Shown here one piece after another: positions 1-9,563 of a stretch of 64,000 bases of DNA. This stretch comes from Methylophilus medardensis (GTDB taxonomy: Bacteria; Pseudomonadota; Gammaproteobacteria; Burkholderiales; Methylophilaceae), in assembly GCF_006363915.1 (NCBI RefSeq), contig NZ_CP040946.1. One strand, given 5' to 3'. The notes beneath the pieces were generated by a model. The model worked only from the letters and a program-made list of their open reading frames with translations, ran no database searches and was not told where the DNA came from. Each line of letters begins with the position of its first letter. Position 1 is the first letter of the stretch. A program made the translations under genes and the position numbers.

Positions 1-795
1 GGTTTGCAGATTTTTCAGCGCAATGGTAAACGCTTAATTGGCGTGACCGAGCCCGGCCGTAAAATCGTCGAATTGTCGGCGCGGGTGATGCTGGATATGC
101 AAAATATTAAGCGTGTTGGCGATGAATATAGCCGTGAAGACAGCGGAGCGCTGACGATTGCGACGACACATACGCAAGCACGCTATCGCTTACCGGCGGC
201 GGTGAAGCAATTTATTGCGCAGTATCCCAACGTCAAACTGACGATTCATCAGGGCAATCCCGCGCAAGTCACCGATCTGGTCGCGTCCGGCGAGGCAGAT
301 ATTGGCATTGCCACCGAAAGTATCAGTAACGATGAACGCTTGACTTGCTTGGCCTGCTACGAGTGGAACCGATGCCTAGTGGTGCCGCCGCAACACCCTT
401 TGCTATCCAAACCAGCGCTCACCTTAAAGGATCTTGCCGACTATCCTTTAATCACTTATGACTTTGCGTTTACCGGCGGCACGCTGGTGTCCAAAGTGTT
501 TCACGATGCTGGTCTGCAACCCAATGTCGTGTTTACAGCGATCGATGCGGATGTGATTAAAACTTACGTGAATCTTGGGCTTGGCATCGGCCTGATCGCC
601 AATATGGCATACGATGCCGCACGGGACGCGCCCCTGGTCAGTTTAGATTGTAGTCATTTATTTCCAGATAGCACCACCTATTTAGGCGTCCGCCGTGATG
701 CATTCTTGCGTGATTACATGCTGAATTTTATTACCATGTTATCCCCGCAATACGATAAACGGACCGTACAGCGTGCCTTGCATCAGGACTTGTGA
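1..795 (+). CDS. cysB: LysR-family regulator CysB, 5'-truncated by window edge
   Basis: This is the C-terminal ~264 residues of a LysR-type regulator; the reading frame is open at base 1, so the winged-helix N terminus lies outside the window. The sequence reads as CysB: the stretch TTHTQARYRLPA, the WNRCLVVPP segment and the ATDADVIKTYV-like block (here TAIDADVIKTYVNLG) are hallmarks of the CysB/Cbl co-inducer domain. CysB activates sulfate uptake and cysteine biosynthesis genes when bound by N-acetylserine. The TTG at base 4 should not be taken as a start. No cysteine biosynthesis genes follow; the downstream DUF302 gene begins 71 bases later and is probably independent. Confidence 0.9.
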   Translation, partial: GLQIFQRNGKRLIGVTEPGRKIVELSARVMLDMQNIKRVGDEYSREDSGALTIATTHTQARYRLPAAVKQFIAQYPNVKLTIHQGNPAQVTDLVASGEADIGIATESISNDERLTCLACYEWNRCLVVPPQHPLLSKPALTLKDLADYPLITYDFAFTGGTLVSKVFHDAGLQPNVVFTAIDADVIKTYVNLGLGIGLIANMAYDAARDAPLVSLDCSHLFPDSTTYLGVRRDAFLRDYMLNFITMLSPQYDKRTVQRALHQDL

Positions 796-866
796 TGTAG
801 GTCACACGTGAGGCTTCGGTAGCGTGCTGTAATCAATAAATATTTTTTTAATTTTGCCGAGGCGCT

Positions 867-1397
867 ATGCGTTTATTCCTAATTTGTGTGTTGTGTAGTA
901 TTAGCGCTTGCAGCTGGGCCGCGCCTACACATGTGCGAGCCATTGGACAGGGCATGCCCGATGTTGACCTTGATAATGCCATTTATGAAGTGCCAGTGAA
1001 GCCAGGTGTGTCATACCAGGATTTGATCGATAGTTTGAAGTCGATTTCTGAGGGGATGAATTTTGTCAATCCAGCCAATTTTCCCATTGGTGAGCATATG
1101 AAGCTGCGTGGACAAGATCCGCAAGGCGTGAAAGAAGTCCGCACATTTTGCAATCTCAGCATGGGGACTGAGATTATTCTCGATCATCCCGAGTTTCTGG
1201 TGTTTGCCCCATGTCGCCTTGCTATTTATGAGAAGCCAGATGCCAATGGCAAGCGCCAACTGTTTCTCGGTCTAGATCGGCCCACACACGATTTAAAAAA
1301 TATCAAGCAACCCACCGCCAGAGCGCAAGCCTCGGCACAACAGCTGGAAGATGCCTTGATCCAGTTGATGGAAAAAGCCCGTCGCGGCGATTTTTAA
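867..1397 (+). CDS. Exported DUF302-type protein
   Basis: A 176-residue protein with an N-terminal signal peptide (hydrophobic residues 3-13, likely cleavage after SWAA at residue 19). A lipobox-like ISAC lies just before it, so a lipoprotein cannot be excluded. Residues ~85-140 (TFCNLSMGTEIILDHPEF, then FAPCRLAIYE) match the pattern of DUF302, a small domain of unknown function with a conserved PCR-[IV]-x-[IV]-YE motif. A GAGG ribosome-binding site precedes the ATG. The C-terminal ~30 residues are helical and charged. Function unknown. It stands alone between cysB and the ATPase gene. Confidence 0.75.
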   Translation: MRLFLICVLCSISACSWAAPTHVRAIGQGMPDVDLDNAIYEVPVKPGVSYQDLIDSLKSISEGMNFVNPANFPIGEHMKLRGQDPQGVKEVRTFCNLSMGTEIILDHPEFLVFAPCRLAIYEKPDANGKRQLFLGLDRPTHDLKNIKQPTARAQASAQQLEDALIQLMEKARRGDF

Positions 1398-1526
1398 CCG
1401 TCATTGCAACGGCGAGCTGCGCTGCTTGAATGGGCGCATTTTGCATGTCAGCCAAAACAAGCATCTTTCCCTTTTGAAAGCCATCGCCTATACTCAACTT
1501 AACTTTAATTATTAAGAGTCATTGCC

Positions 1527-3020
1527 ATGGTTGAACCGATGCTTATCGCAAAAAATAATGAGACCAACAGTGTTATGTTGCCCAAAATGGCGAATCGCCA
1601 TGGATTGATTGCGGGCGCAACCGGCACCGGTAAAACGGTGACTTTACAGAGTTTGGCCGAACAATTTTCCCGCATTGGCGTGCCTGTGTTTATGGCCGAC
1701 GTCAAAGGTGACTTGTCGGGGATGAGTCAAGTCGGCGGCGGGAATGCAAAAGTAGCGGCCAGAGTGCAGCAACTTGTGCTCACGGATTATCAAAACAAAG
1801 CTTATCCAGCAATGTTCTGGGATATGTTCGGTGAAAAAGGCCATCCGGTGCGCACGACGCTGAGTGAGATGGGGCCTTTGCTGTTAGCTAGAATGCTCAA
1901 TCTTAACGATGTACAAAGCGGTGTGTTAAACGCGATCTTCAAGATCGCCGATGACAACGGCATGCTGTTGCTAGACATGAAAGACCTGCGCGCCATGGCG
2001 CAGCATTGCGCTGAAAACTCAGCCAATTACCAAACCCAATACGGCAATATTTCTAATGCTAGCGTGGGCGCGATTCAGCGGGCTTTGTTGCAGCTAGAAA
2101 CCGAGGGAGGCGACATTCTGTTTGGTGAGCCTGCGTTGAATCTCGAAGATATGATGCAAACCGATAGCAAGGGATTGGGATTTATCAACGTCCTGGCAGC
2201 CGATAAGTTGCTCAATTCACCGCGGGTCTATGCGACGCTCTTGTTGTGGATATTGTCAGAGCTGTTTGAAAAGCTGCCCGAAGTAGGGGATATGGAGAAA
2301 CCCAAACTGGTGTTTTTCTTTGATGAGGCGCATTTACTTTTTAATGATGCACCTGCGATATTGATGCAAAAGATTGAGCAAGTGGTGCGTTTGGTGCGCT
2401 CCAAAGGGGTTGGCGTCTATTTTGTCTCGCAAAACCCACTGGATATTCCTGATGTGGTATTGGGCCAGTTGGGTAACCGAGTGCAGCATGCATTGCGGGC
2501 GTTTACGCCACGCGACCAAAAAGCGGTGCAAGTCGCCGCGCAAACCTTCCGTGCCAATCCTAAACTCAATGTGGCGACCGCCATTACGGAATTAGGCGTT
2601 GGGGAGGCGCTGGTGTCTTTTCTCGATGAGAAGGGCGCGCCGACCCCGGTCGAGCGTGTGTTTGTCTGTCCGCCAGAGAGTCGGGTCGGTCCAGCCACCG
2701 ATGCTGAGCGCCAGCAGGTGATGGCGCAATCGTTGGTGGCCGGTGTGTATGACAAGCAGGTGGATCGCGAATCTGCCTATGAGATTCTTAAAAAGCGCGC
2801 GGAGCAGGCGACAGCGACTGCGCAAGCAGAGGCGACGCAAGCGCAGGAGGGTGGCGGTTTTGATTTAGGTGGGATATTGGGTGGTAAAAGTAGCCGTTCC
2901 GATTCTGTGCTGGAATCGGCCGCTAAATCCGCAGCACGCGCGATTGGGTCACAACTGGGCCGAGCCATTATTCGTGGCGTGTTGGGTTCGATCCTTGGCG
3001 GCACAAAAACCAAGCGTTAA
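1527..3020 (+). CDS. HerA/YjgR-type P-loop ATPase (DUF853)
   Basis: A 497-residue cytoplasmic ATPase, close in length to E. coli YjgR. Walker A is GATGTGKT at residues ~31-38 and the Walker B region is LVFFFDEAHLLF at ~263-274. The family is related to the HerA/FtsK helicases and is annotated as DUF853; its substrate is not established. The C-terminal ~70 residues change character: an Ala/Gln/Glu-rich helix, then a Gly-rich segment with two GGILGG-like blocks and a basic end (TKTKR). This tail is typical of the family. It is a single gene, 129 bases after its upstream neighbour and 24 bases before fhs. Confidence 0.85.
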   Translation: MVEPMLIAKNNETNSVMLPKMANRHGLIAGATGTGKTVTLQSLAEQFSRIGVPVFMADVKGDLSGMSQVGGGNAKVAARVQQLVLTDYQNKAYPAMFWDMFGEKGHPVRTTLSEMGPLLLARMLNLNDVQSGVLNAIFKIADDNGMLLLDMKDLRAMAQHCAENSANYQTQYGNISNASVGAIQRALLQLETEGGDILFGEPALNLEDMMQTDSKGLGFINVLAADKLLNSPRVYATLLLWILSELFEKLPEVGDMEKPKLVFFFDEAHLLFNDAPAILMQKIEQVVRLVRSKGVGVYFVSQNPLDIPDVVLGQLGNRVQHALRAFTPRDQKAVQVAAQTFRANPKLNVATAITELGVGEALVSFLDEKGAPTPVERVFVCPPESRVGPATDAERQQVMAQSLVAGVYDKQVDRESAYEILKKRAEQATATAQAEATQAQEGGGFDLGGILGGKSSRSDSVLESAAKSAARAIGSQLGRAIIRGVLGSILGGTKTKR

Positions 3021-3044
3021 TTAAGCGCTCAGTCAGGACATGGC

Positions 3045-4688
3045 ATGTTAAGTGATATCGAAATCGCCCAAGCGGCTACACTCGCGCCGATTGCGGCAGT
3101 GGCTGGCAAGCTCGGCTTGTCGGCGGATGACTTGCATGCCCATGGCCATTACATGGCTAAATTGACGCAGGCAACTGTCAACCGACTGCATGCGCAGCCC
3201 GCGCGAGCCAAGTTGATTCTAGTCACAGCCATTAATCCGACGCCCGCTGGCGAAGGCAAAACCACCACTACCATTGGTCTCACCGATGCGCTGAATCAGG
3301 CAGGTTATGCCGCGCTGGCTTGTTTGCGCGAGCCTTCCTTAGGGCCAGTGTTTGGCATGAAAGGCGGGGCGACTGGTGGTGGGTATGCGCAGGTGGTGCC
3401 GATGGAGAATATCAATCTGCACTTTACCGGTGACTTTCACGCCATCACGGCAGCCAATAATTTATTAGCGGCGCTCATTGATAATCATATTTACCACGGC
3501 AATGCGCTGGCATTTGACCAAGTGAGTTGGCGCCGATGCATGGATATGAACGATCGCGCCTTGCGACGACTGACCCTTGAAAACCACACGCATACTGGGT
3601 TCGACATCACGGTCGCCAGTGAAGTGATGGCCATTTTCTGTCTGGCGACCGATTTGGCAGATTTAACGCGCCGGCTGGGACGGATTCAGATTGCGGTCTC
3701 TACCCACGGCCAGCCAATTTATGCCAGCGATTTACAAGCCGAAGGCGCCATGACCGCCTTACTCAAGGAGGCGTTTCAACCCAATCTGGTGCAAACGCTG
3801 GGTGGATCGCCAGCCCTGTTGCATGGTGGTCCGTTTGCCAACATTGCGCACGGCTGTAACTCGCTGGTCGCCACGCAAACCGCCATGCGCTTGGCCGATT
3901 ATGTAGTCACTGAGGCCGGTTTTGGTGCGGACTTAGGCGCTGAAAAGTTTCTCGATATCAAGTGCCGGCAATCGGGTTTGCGGCCTGACGTGGCCGTGAT
4001 TGTCGCGACGGTACGCGCATTGAAATATCATGGCGGTGTCGAGGTCGCAGATTTAAATGCTGAAAACTTGTCTGCCTTGGCCAGCGGTGTTGCCAACCTT
4101 GAGAAACATATCACAAACTTGCAGAGCCATTTTGGCTTGCCAGTGGTGGTTGCACTCAACCACTTTACGGCTGACACGGCGGCCGAAGTTGCTTTGGTGC
4201 AAGCGGCGGTTGAGGCTTTGGGTGTTCGCTTACATGTCTGTCGTCATTGGGCTGAGGGCGGGGCAGGTGCGTTGGCGTTGGCGCACACCGTGGCCATGCA
4301 AGCACAACAAGCTGCGGCGGTGAAGTTACTGTATGCGGATGATTTGCCGCTCGTTGATAAACTCACTACCATCGCGCAAGCCATGTATGGTGCCAGTCAG
4401 GTGACGCTCAGTGCGTTGGCCCAAACGCAGTTGAGCCAAATGGGCGAAGCCAGTCGTGGCTTAGCGGTGTGTGTGGCTAAAACACAATATTCTTTGTCTT
4501 GTGACGCCAAGTTGCGAAATGTACCCAAGCAGCATGTCTTGCATGTGCGTGAATTGCGACTGTCGCGCGGCGCCGGTTTTGTGGTGGCGATTTGTGGCGA
4601 CATCATGACCATGCCGGGCCTGCCCAAACAGCCCGCCAGTGCGCGCATCGGGGTGGATGCTGATGGTAGAATCACGGGACTTTCCTGA
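3045..4688 (+). CDS. fhs: Formate--tetrahydrofolate ligase
   Basis: A 547-residue enzyme that makes 10-formyl-THF from formate, THF and ATP. The P-loop TPAGEGKTTTTIGL is at residues ~65-78, followed by FGMKGGATGGGYAQV and the TGDFHAI block, all diagnostic of the family. Bacterial Fhs proteins are usually 550-560 residues, so this copy is complete. In methylotrophs Fhs exchanges formate with the C1-folate pool, which fits the RuMP-cycle genes elsewhere in the window. The last ~50 bases overlap an in-frame extension of the next ORF; I place the next start at 4699, outside fhs. Confidence 0.95.
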   Translation: MLSDIEIAQAATLAPIAAVAGKLGLSADDLHAHGHYMAKLTQATVNRLHAQPARAKLILVTAINPTPAGEGKTTTTIGLTDALNQAGYAALACLREPSLGPVFGMKGGATGGGYAQVVPMENINLHFTGDFHAITAANNLLAALIDNHIYHGNALAFDQVSWRRCMDMNDRALRRLTLENHTHTGFDITVASEVMAIFCLATDLADLTRRLGRIQIAVSTHGQPIYASDLQAEGAMTALLKEAFQPNLVQTLGGSPALLHGGPFANIAHGCNSLVATQTAMRLADYVVTEAGFGADLGAEKFLDIKCRQSGLRPDVAVIVATVRALKYHGGVEVADLNAENLSALASGVANLEKHITNLQSHFGLPVVVALNHFTADTAAEVALVQAAVEALGVRLHVCRHWAEGGAGALALAHTVAMQAQQAAAVKLLYADDLPLVDKLTTIAQAMYGASQVTLSALAQTQLSQMGEASRGLAVCVAKTQYSLSCDAKLRNVPKQHVLHVRELRLSRGAGFVVAICGDIMTMPGLPKQPASARIGVDADGRITGLS

Positions 4689-4698
4689 AACGCTTGCG

Positions 4699-5256
4699 AT
4701 GCAAACTTTTAGTCAACTCGGCCAAGCCGATCAAACCATTAATAAATCCCGATTCATTGCGCGGGCCAAGCGTTGCGAGGATGAGCGTGAACTGGCTTTA
4801 TTTTTACGTCAGTTTGCCAGCGAACATCAAACGGCCGGACATTTGGCGTACGCCTTTCGCCTCAAAACCGTGGACGGCATCGTAGCCCGTTTCTCTGATG
4901 CCGGCGAGCCAACGGGCACCGCAGGCAAACCGATCATGCAAATGTTAGATGGGCAAGGTTACGTCAATTGTTGTGTCGCGGTCGTGCGCTATTATGGCGG
5001 GATCAACCTTGGGACCGGCGGCTTGGTGCGCGCTTATGGCGGCACGGCCAAACAGGCGATGGAGCAAGCAGGCAGCCTGCCTTTCATTGAAATGGTGCAG
5101 CTCAAAGTATCCACCAGTTACAAACGGGTCGATGAGCTCACGCGTGAAGTGCAAAAGTGTCATGGTGAGATTCTCGATAAGCATTTTGATGAAGGCGTCC
5201 ATTTTTTACTCAAACTACCGATTGATGCCGCCCGGCTGATTCAAGCCAAATTTTAA
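4699..5256 (+). CDS. IMPACT/YigZ-family protein (UPF0029)
   Basis: A 185-residue protein of the YigZ/IMPACT N-terminal family. The signature is GEPTGTAGKPIMQML followed by VVRYYGGINLGTGGLVRAYG at residues ~75-115. The family is conserved from bacteria to the eukaryotic translational regulator IMPACT, but its bacterial role is unsettled. The frame is open upstream to 4639 inside fhs, but the N terminus MQTFSQL aligns with the family start and begins 10 bases after the fhs stop, so ATG 4699 is preferred. The C-terminal half (DUF1949-like, ~120-185) is a little short. Confidence 0.82.
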   Translation: MQTFSQLGQADQTINKSRFIARAKRCEDERELALFLRQFASEHQTAGHLAYAFRLKTVDGIVARFSDAGEPTGTAGKPIMQMLDGQGYVNCCVAVVRYYGGINLGTGGLVRAYGGTAKQAMEQAGSLPFIEMVQLKVSTSYKRVDELTREVQKCHGEILDKHFDEGVHFLLKLPIDAARLIQAKF

Positions 5257-5291
5257 CGTGTTGTTGACCAGACCCTCATGAACCGGAGCCA

Positions 5292-6299
5292 GTGGTGACC
5301 CCAACCCAACGATTTGATACAGCAACTTTCCTCCTAATGGCGGTCCTGATGTGGCTGGTGCTACAAGTGCAATTGTTGCCCGCGCTGCTGGTAGGCTTGC
5401 TGGTGTTTGAGTTAATTCACGTCATTTCACCGTTAATTGCACGTAAATTGCCAGGAAAATACGCTAAGTGGCTAGCAGTGGTGCTGATTGCTACCTTGGT
5501 GATTGGTCTGCTGGTGTCGTTGGGGATGGGCATCGTCACCCTGATTAGAAGTGATGCTGGCGGGTTGGCGGTGTTGTTCGACCAATTGGCTAAAATTATT
5601 GAAGATTCTCGTAAGGTCTTACCCCCATGGTTGAATGCGCGCTTGCCAGACGATGCGATTACGCTGCAACAGACGGTAATTGATTGGTTGCGTGCGCACT
5701 CTGCCGATTGGCAATTGCTTGGTAAAGAAGCCGGTCATCATTTGGCCCATATTTTGATTGGGATGGTGATCGGCGCCATGATTGCGTTGCATGATGTACA
5801 AACCAAGGTCAACCATCAACCTTTTGCCCAGAGCTTGCTGCATCGTATTACCTTGTTTTCTCAAGCGTTTAAAAATATTGTGTTTGCTCAAGTGAAAATT
5901 TCAGCGGTGAATGCAGCGCTGACGGCGGTCTATCTGACAGTGATTTTGCCGTTATGCGGCGTACATCTGCCGTTTACCAAAACCATGATCGCCATCACGT
6001 TTCTGGTTGGCTTATTGCCAGTGATCGGCAACTTGATCTCGAACACCGTCATTGTGATTGTCAGCACCAGTCATTCATTTATGATCGCCATGGGTTCACT
6101 GGCGTTTTTAATCGTGATTCACAAATTAGAATATTTTCTGAATGCGCGCATTGTCGGGGGGCAAATCCGTGCTTATGCTTGGGAGTTATTGTTGGCCATG
6201 CTCCTGATGGAGGCGACGTTTGGGCTACCTGGTATCGTCGCGGCGCCTGTCTACTATGCCTACCTCAAAAGTGAGTGTCGTGAACGAGGCTGGGTGTAG
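5292..6299 (+). CDS. AI-2E family membrane transporter (PerM/YdiK-like)
   Basis: A 335-residue integral membrane protein with about eight hydrophobic segments in the order typical of the AI-2E/PerM family: two near residues 10-45, one at 55-80, a soluble loop at ~90-145, then a cluster of segments from 150 to the C terminus. The start is GTG 5292 (a second GTG follows at once), with CCGGAG upstream. Members have been linked to export of small signals or ions, but the substrate here cannot be read from sequence. It is followed within 8 bases by a hairpin and the convergent M48 operon. Confidence 0.8.
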   Translation: MVTPTQRFDTATFLLMAVLMWLVLQVQLLPALLVGLLVFELIHVISPLIARKLPGKYAKWLAVVLIATLVIGLLVSLGMGIVTLIRSDAGGLAVLFDQLAKIIEDSRKVLPPWLNARLPDDAITLQQTVIDWLRAHSADWQLLGKEAGHHLAHILIGMVIGAMIALHDVQTKVNHQPFAQSLLHRITLFSQAFKNIVFAQVKISAVNAALTAVYLTVILPLCGVHLPFTKTMIAITFLVGLLPVIGNLISNTVIVIVSTSHSFMIAMGSLAFLIVIHKLEYFLNARIVGGQIRAYAWELLLAMLLMEATFGLPGIVAAPVYYAYLKSECRERGWV

Positions 6300-6306
6300 C
6301 GCGGAC

Positions 6307-6346
6307 CGCGAAAAAGAGGGTTGGACGCGGCCAACCCTTTCTCGCG
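6307..6346. terminator. Hairpin between convergent genes
   Basis: The arms run from CGCG at 6307 to CGCG at 6346, with AGGGTTGG (6317-6324) pairing CCAACCCT (6331-6338) around an ACGCGG loop. It sits in the 59 bases between two convergent stop codons. A-rich and T-rich bases lie inside the stem rather than after it, so it is only a probable bidirectional terminator. Confidence 0.55.
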
Positions 6347-6358
6347 GCACGCTAACAT

Positions 6359-7264
6359 TTATTTCAATTGATATAAGCGGTTTTCTAGGGTTTTGCCGCC
6401 GCTAATATTGTCAATTTGATCACCGCTGACCATACTTAACTGCGCGACTCTGTCATCCGGGTGCGGATGTGTTTTAAACAACAAGGCCATACTGCTGTCT
6501 TGGTTGCTAATGGTTTCCATGTCTTGCAAGACTTCCGCTAGACCATAGGCTTCGTAGCCGGCGCGCGCTGCCAGCACCGTTCCCATGCTGTCCGCTTCAA
6601 ACTCAGCACTTTTATCCAGATTGCGCGCACTGATCTCAGCACCGGTTGAAACTGCGCGTTGTGTCAGGGTGTTTTTGCTGATTTTTTCTTTGAGAAAAGC
6701 ACCACCGGCATCTAGCAGCGCTTGTTTCTGCATGACTTTTAAGTGGTGTTTTTGCACGACGTGGGCAATTTCATGCCCGAGCACGCCCGCCAGTTGCGCC
6801 TCGCTGGTCAAGCGCTGATAGAGCCCTTTGGTGATGAGTATATAGCCACCTGGCGCGGCAAACGCATTTACATCGGTGCTTTCAATCACGCCGAACCGCC
6901 ATGGTAATTCAGCGCGCTCGGATTGGCTGGCTACCCAGCGCCCAACTTTATTGACATATCGCTGCAATTGGGGATCATTCACCAGCGGCGCTGCGCCCAG
7001 AATGGTGCCGGTGACGTTTCTACCCACCGCGATTTCCTCTTCTTGGCTAGGATTTTTCCAGTTGATGTTAGCGAGTTTGTCTTGGGCAGTGCCGGTGTTC
7101 TGTGGCGTTGCCGAGGCGGGCGCTGCTTCAGCTTTGCGACCATTGCCGAGTTGCGCATCCACAGCATCCTTTAGCGCACCTTTGAAATCCAACCCAGCGG
7201 CAGGTTGCCAACTCAATCCGCTGATCAAAGCTACGGTGACGGCTTGTTTGATATAGCGTCTCAT
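6359..7264 (-). CDS. Periplasmic M48-family zinc metalloprotease
   Basis: A 301-residue protease with a signal peptide (residues 1-24) and an Ala/Pro/Gln-rich linker to ~60. The zinc motif HEIAH is at residues 164-168 and the third-ligand motif EFEAD at 221-225, both intact. The family (YggG/LoiP, BepA-like) degrades or checks exported proteins in the periplasm. It is the last gene of a three-gene operon and its start overlaps the stop of the SH3 gene by 4 bases, so translational coupling is likely. The C terminus (HPHPDDRVAQL) carries the family's usual conserved histidines. Confidence 0.88.
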   Translation of the reverse strand: MRRYIKQAVTVALISGLSWQPAAGLDFKGALKDAVDAQLGNGRKAEAAPASATPQNTGTAQDKLANINWKNPSQEEEIAVGRNVTGTILGAAPLVNDPQLQRYVNKVGRWVASQSERAELPWRFGVIESTDVNAFAAPGGYILITKGLYQRLTSEAQLAGVLGHEIAHVVQKHHLKVMQKQALLDAGGAFLKEKISKNTLTQRAVSTGAEISARNLDKSAEFEADSMGTVLAARAGYEAYGLAEVLQDMETISNQDSSMALLFKTHPHPDDRVAQLSMVSGDQIDNISGGKTLENRLYQLK

Positions 7265-7752
7265 TGTGCGGCTCCCGTAAAATAGGGATATGAGCGACTG
7301 GTGAGCCCGCCGCTGCTAGCAAACTGTTTGGCCTCGTCCGCATTGGCGGTGTAGCTTTCTAGTTTTTTGGTTTCGGTCTCATTGAATTGCGCGGTTTTAA
7401 GATCCTCTGCACTCAGGCCACGGATGCCGGTGGTAGACACCACTTTGCCAGTGCCACTGCGCCCAGTGGCGACGCCCACCACGCCGGCCACATCTGTGCC
7501 GCCTGCGTTATTGCGTTTAACCGTCAATAACCTGACCCAGCCGCTTTTACCCGCGGATTTGATTTCTAACCAAGCGCCTTTTTTATTGAGGATTTCAACG
7601 CTGTCGTTTTTATTTACGCGGCCAACGACCTTCGCATCATTAAACGTATCCGCACGTAGTTGGTCGGCCTTGAGTACCAAGCCGGTTTCAGCCGCGCTCG
7701 TCTGCGCGCTGGCGAGCAACGTCAGCAGGCAAAATAAGGTTTTTTTGATCAT
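7261..7752 (-). CDS. Exported SH3-domain protein
   Basis: A 163-residue protein with a signal peptide (residues 1-20, cleavage near TSAAE). Residues ~25-80 form a bacterial SH3-type domain (KADQLRADTFNDAKVVGRV, then GAWLEIKSAGKSGWVRLL), a fold that usually binds peptides or cell wall. The rest is Gly/Thr-rich followed by a charged helix. It overlaps both neighbours by 4 bases, so it is part of the CHASE2-SH3-M48 operon. Its partner is probably the protease or the CHASE2 ectodomain (inference). Confidence 0.8.
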   Translation of the reverse strand: MIKKTLFCLLTLLASAQTSAAETGLVLKADQLRADTFNDAKVVGRVNKNDSVEILNKKGAWLEIKSAGKSGWVRLLTVKRNNAGGTDVAGVVGVATGRSGTGKVVSTTGIRGLSAEDLKTAQFNETETKKLESYTANADEAKQFASSGGLTSRSYPYFTGAAQ

Positions 7753-9470
7753 GCATCCTTCTCCAAAAGGTTGTGATGTTGGGCGACAGTATTGTCTAGC
7801 GTTGCCATTTCAAGCTGTATCAGCGCTTGTGCAAATAGCAAGCGCCATTGTGCGGCAAGTGACGAGGTTTGGTTGGCAATACGACCTTGATGCAAGGCAT
7901 CCCGCACGACCGGGCTACCCGGTAACTGCAGTTGATCAATGCGCTGTTGCAATTGTGCCGACAGTTGCAATGCATCTTGTCGCGCAGCCTCGCGGTAAGT
8001 GGTTTCAGGCGCATATTGCCAGCTCACCATGACCATCTCGCCAAACAATCCCCAAATGCCACTTTGGGTGCCAGTGAGGATATCAATCTGCGTAGGGGCC
8101 TGACAAGCCTGTTCAATCTCGCGTCGAATGCGCTTCATCACGGCGTCGCCCAAGGTTTCACTGCTTTCAATAGCAATCGGCATGATCAAAACTTCTAATT
8201 CCGCACTGTCCGCGGTGAGGCCAAAAGCCAGCCAGCGTTGCAGTGCGCGGTCGGTTGCCAATGCATATATTTTGGCTACCCCAAAATACGCCACCGCCCA
8301 AAAAATGGGCGCCGCCAAATCGAGATAGGTGTGCAACAGATTGATGGCGAGGTAAGACAACACCAACAAACCAATTTGGCTGCCAGTAAAGATGCCATTA
8401 AAGCGATCACGGTCAAGCTTAAAATAAAACGCCAGCGTCGTCAGCCATACCAGTAACAAGCTCAGCAAGATGTAGGGTAGTTTGCCACGCCACACTTTGA
8501 GGTAATCCTGATGTAAGGCATTGTCTAGCGCGGTGGCCAGTATCTCAACCCCCGGAAACTGTTTGTCCATTGCCGTAGGCTTGATGTCAAAAAGAGCGGG
8601 TGCGGTAGATCCAATAATGACAATCTTGTCTTTAAACATGGCTTTGCCAAGTTTGGGATGCGCGCTGGTGAGGTCGGTATACACATCACTAAAACTCACA
8701 TAGTGATAAGTGAACGGTTTGCCGCGCCAGTTAAGCAACATTTCATCCGGTGTGTCTTGGCTGATGGGGTTCTGCGCATTGGCAATCACCAGCGGCAGGG
8801 CGGGCAGCGTCCAGCCACGGTCTTGGTGACGCATGCGGTATTGCCGAACCACCCCATCATTATCCGGATATACATTATGCGTCCCAAGGTGGCCCGCTTT
8901 CCAAGCGCCTTTAAAGTAGGGCGGAATCGCGGCAAACGTCGCCTGACGATCGGCATCGGCGGCGGCAACCAGCCCGGGGATGTGTGCATATTGGAGTTGG
9001 CTCTGGCGATCTTGACTCTCGTCCAGCCGCAGCAACGGAAAAAAACAATGCTGGCAATCGCTGATCACCGTATTAAAGTAGCTGTCACTATCTGGGTTAT
9101 AAATATCGGCATCTGAAAACACAATATCAAACACAATCGCTGCGGGTTGTTGCTGTTGAATTGCTTCAACCAGCTCGCCGACCACCTGACGCGGCCATGG
9201 CCAACGGCCATACTCTTTGCTCATGGCCGCAAGACTGGCTTCGTTGATATCGATAATTACAATTTGCGGGTCAGCACTCGGTTTGAATATGCGGTTTTTG
9301 ACCATCAGGTCAAAGGCTTTATCTCGCATGTTTTGACCGACATGAAACACGCCGGCATCCAGCAGAATCACCAGGCTGAACAATAGCGCCAGATACAGAT
9401 AGAAATTATTTTTTAATTTTCGGGTCAGGCTCGCTAGCCAAAAGCCCAGCATTAATTTGAGTTTTAACAT
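7749..9470 (-). CDS. CHASE2-domain membrane sensor without a known output domain
   Basis: A 573-residue inner-membrane protein. One transmembrane segment (~23-42) leads into a periplasmic CHASE2 domain (~45-325; IVIIDINEASL and GRWPWPR are characteristic), followed by about three transmembrane segments (~330-415). CHASE2 proteins normally end in an adenylate cyclase, kinase or diguanylate cyclase. Here the ~155-residue cytoplasmic tail (420-573) shows none of these and I do not recognise it. It is the first gene of the operon with the SH3 protein and M48 protease; GGGAG lies 5 bases before the ATG. Confidence 0.82.
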   Translation of the reverse strand: MLKLKLMLGFWLASLTRKLKNNFYLYLALLFSLVILLDAGVFHVGQNMRDKAFDLMVKNRIFKPSADPQIVIIDINEASLAAMSKEYGRWPWPRQVVGELVEAIQQQQPAAIVFDIVFSDADIYNPDSDSYFNTVISDCQHCFFPLLRLDESQDRQSQLQYAHIPGLVAAADADRQATFAAIPPYFKGAWKAGHLGTHNVYPDNDGVVRQYRMRHQDRGWTLPALPLVIANAQNPISQDTPDEMLLNWRGKPFTYHYVSFSDVYTDLTSAHPKLGKAMFKDKIVIIGSTAPALFDIKPTAMDKQFPGVEILATALDNALHQDYLKVWRGKLPYILLSLLLVWLTTLAFYFKLDRDRFNGIFTGSQIGLLVLSYLAINLLHTYLDLAAPIFWAVAYFGVAKIYALATDRALQRWLAFGLTADSAELEVLIMPIAIESSETLGDAVMKRIRREIEQACQAPTQIDILTGTQSGIWGLFGEMVMVSWQYAPETTYREAARQDALQLSAQLQQRIDQLQLPGSPVVRDALHQGRIANQTSSLAAQWRLLFAQALIQLEMATLDNTVAQHHNLLEKDA

Positions 9471-9563
9471 ATCGCTCCCAGCGGATCTGTCTTGGATTGT
9501 TGTCTAGGGTTTCATCCTGTTAGCGCACGTGCTACCAAGGCGGCTGGCAGTCGACAGGATCAT

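Noticed and set aside
7367..8032. 221-codon plus-strand ORF
   Set aside because: Antisense to the SH3 and CHASE2 genes; no motif and no ribosome-binding site.
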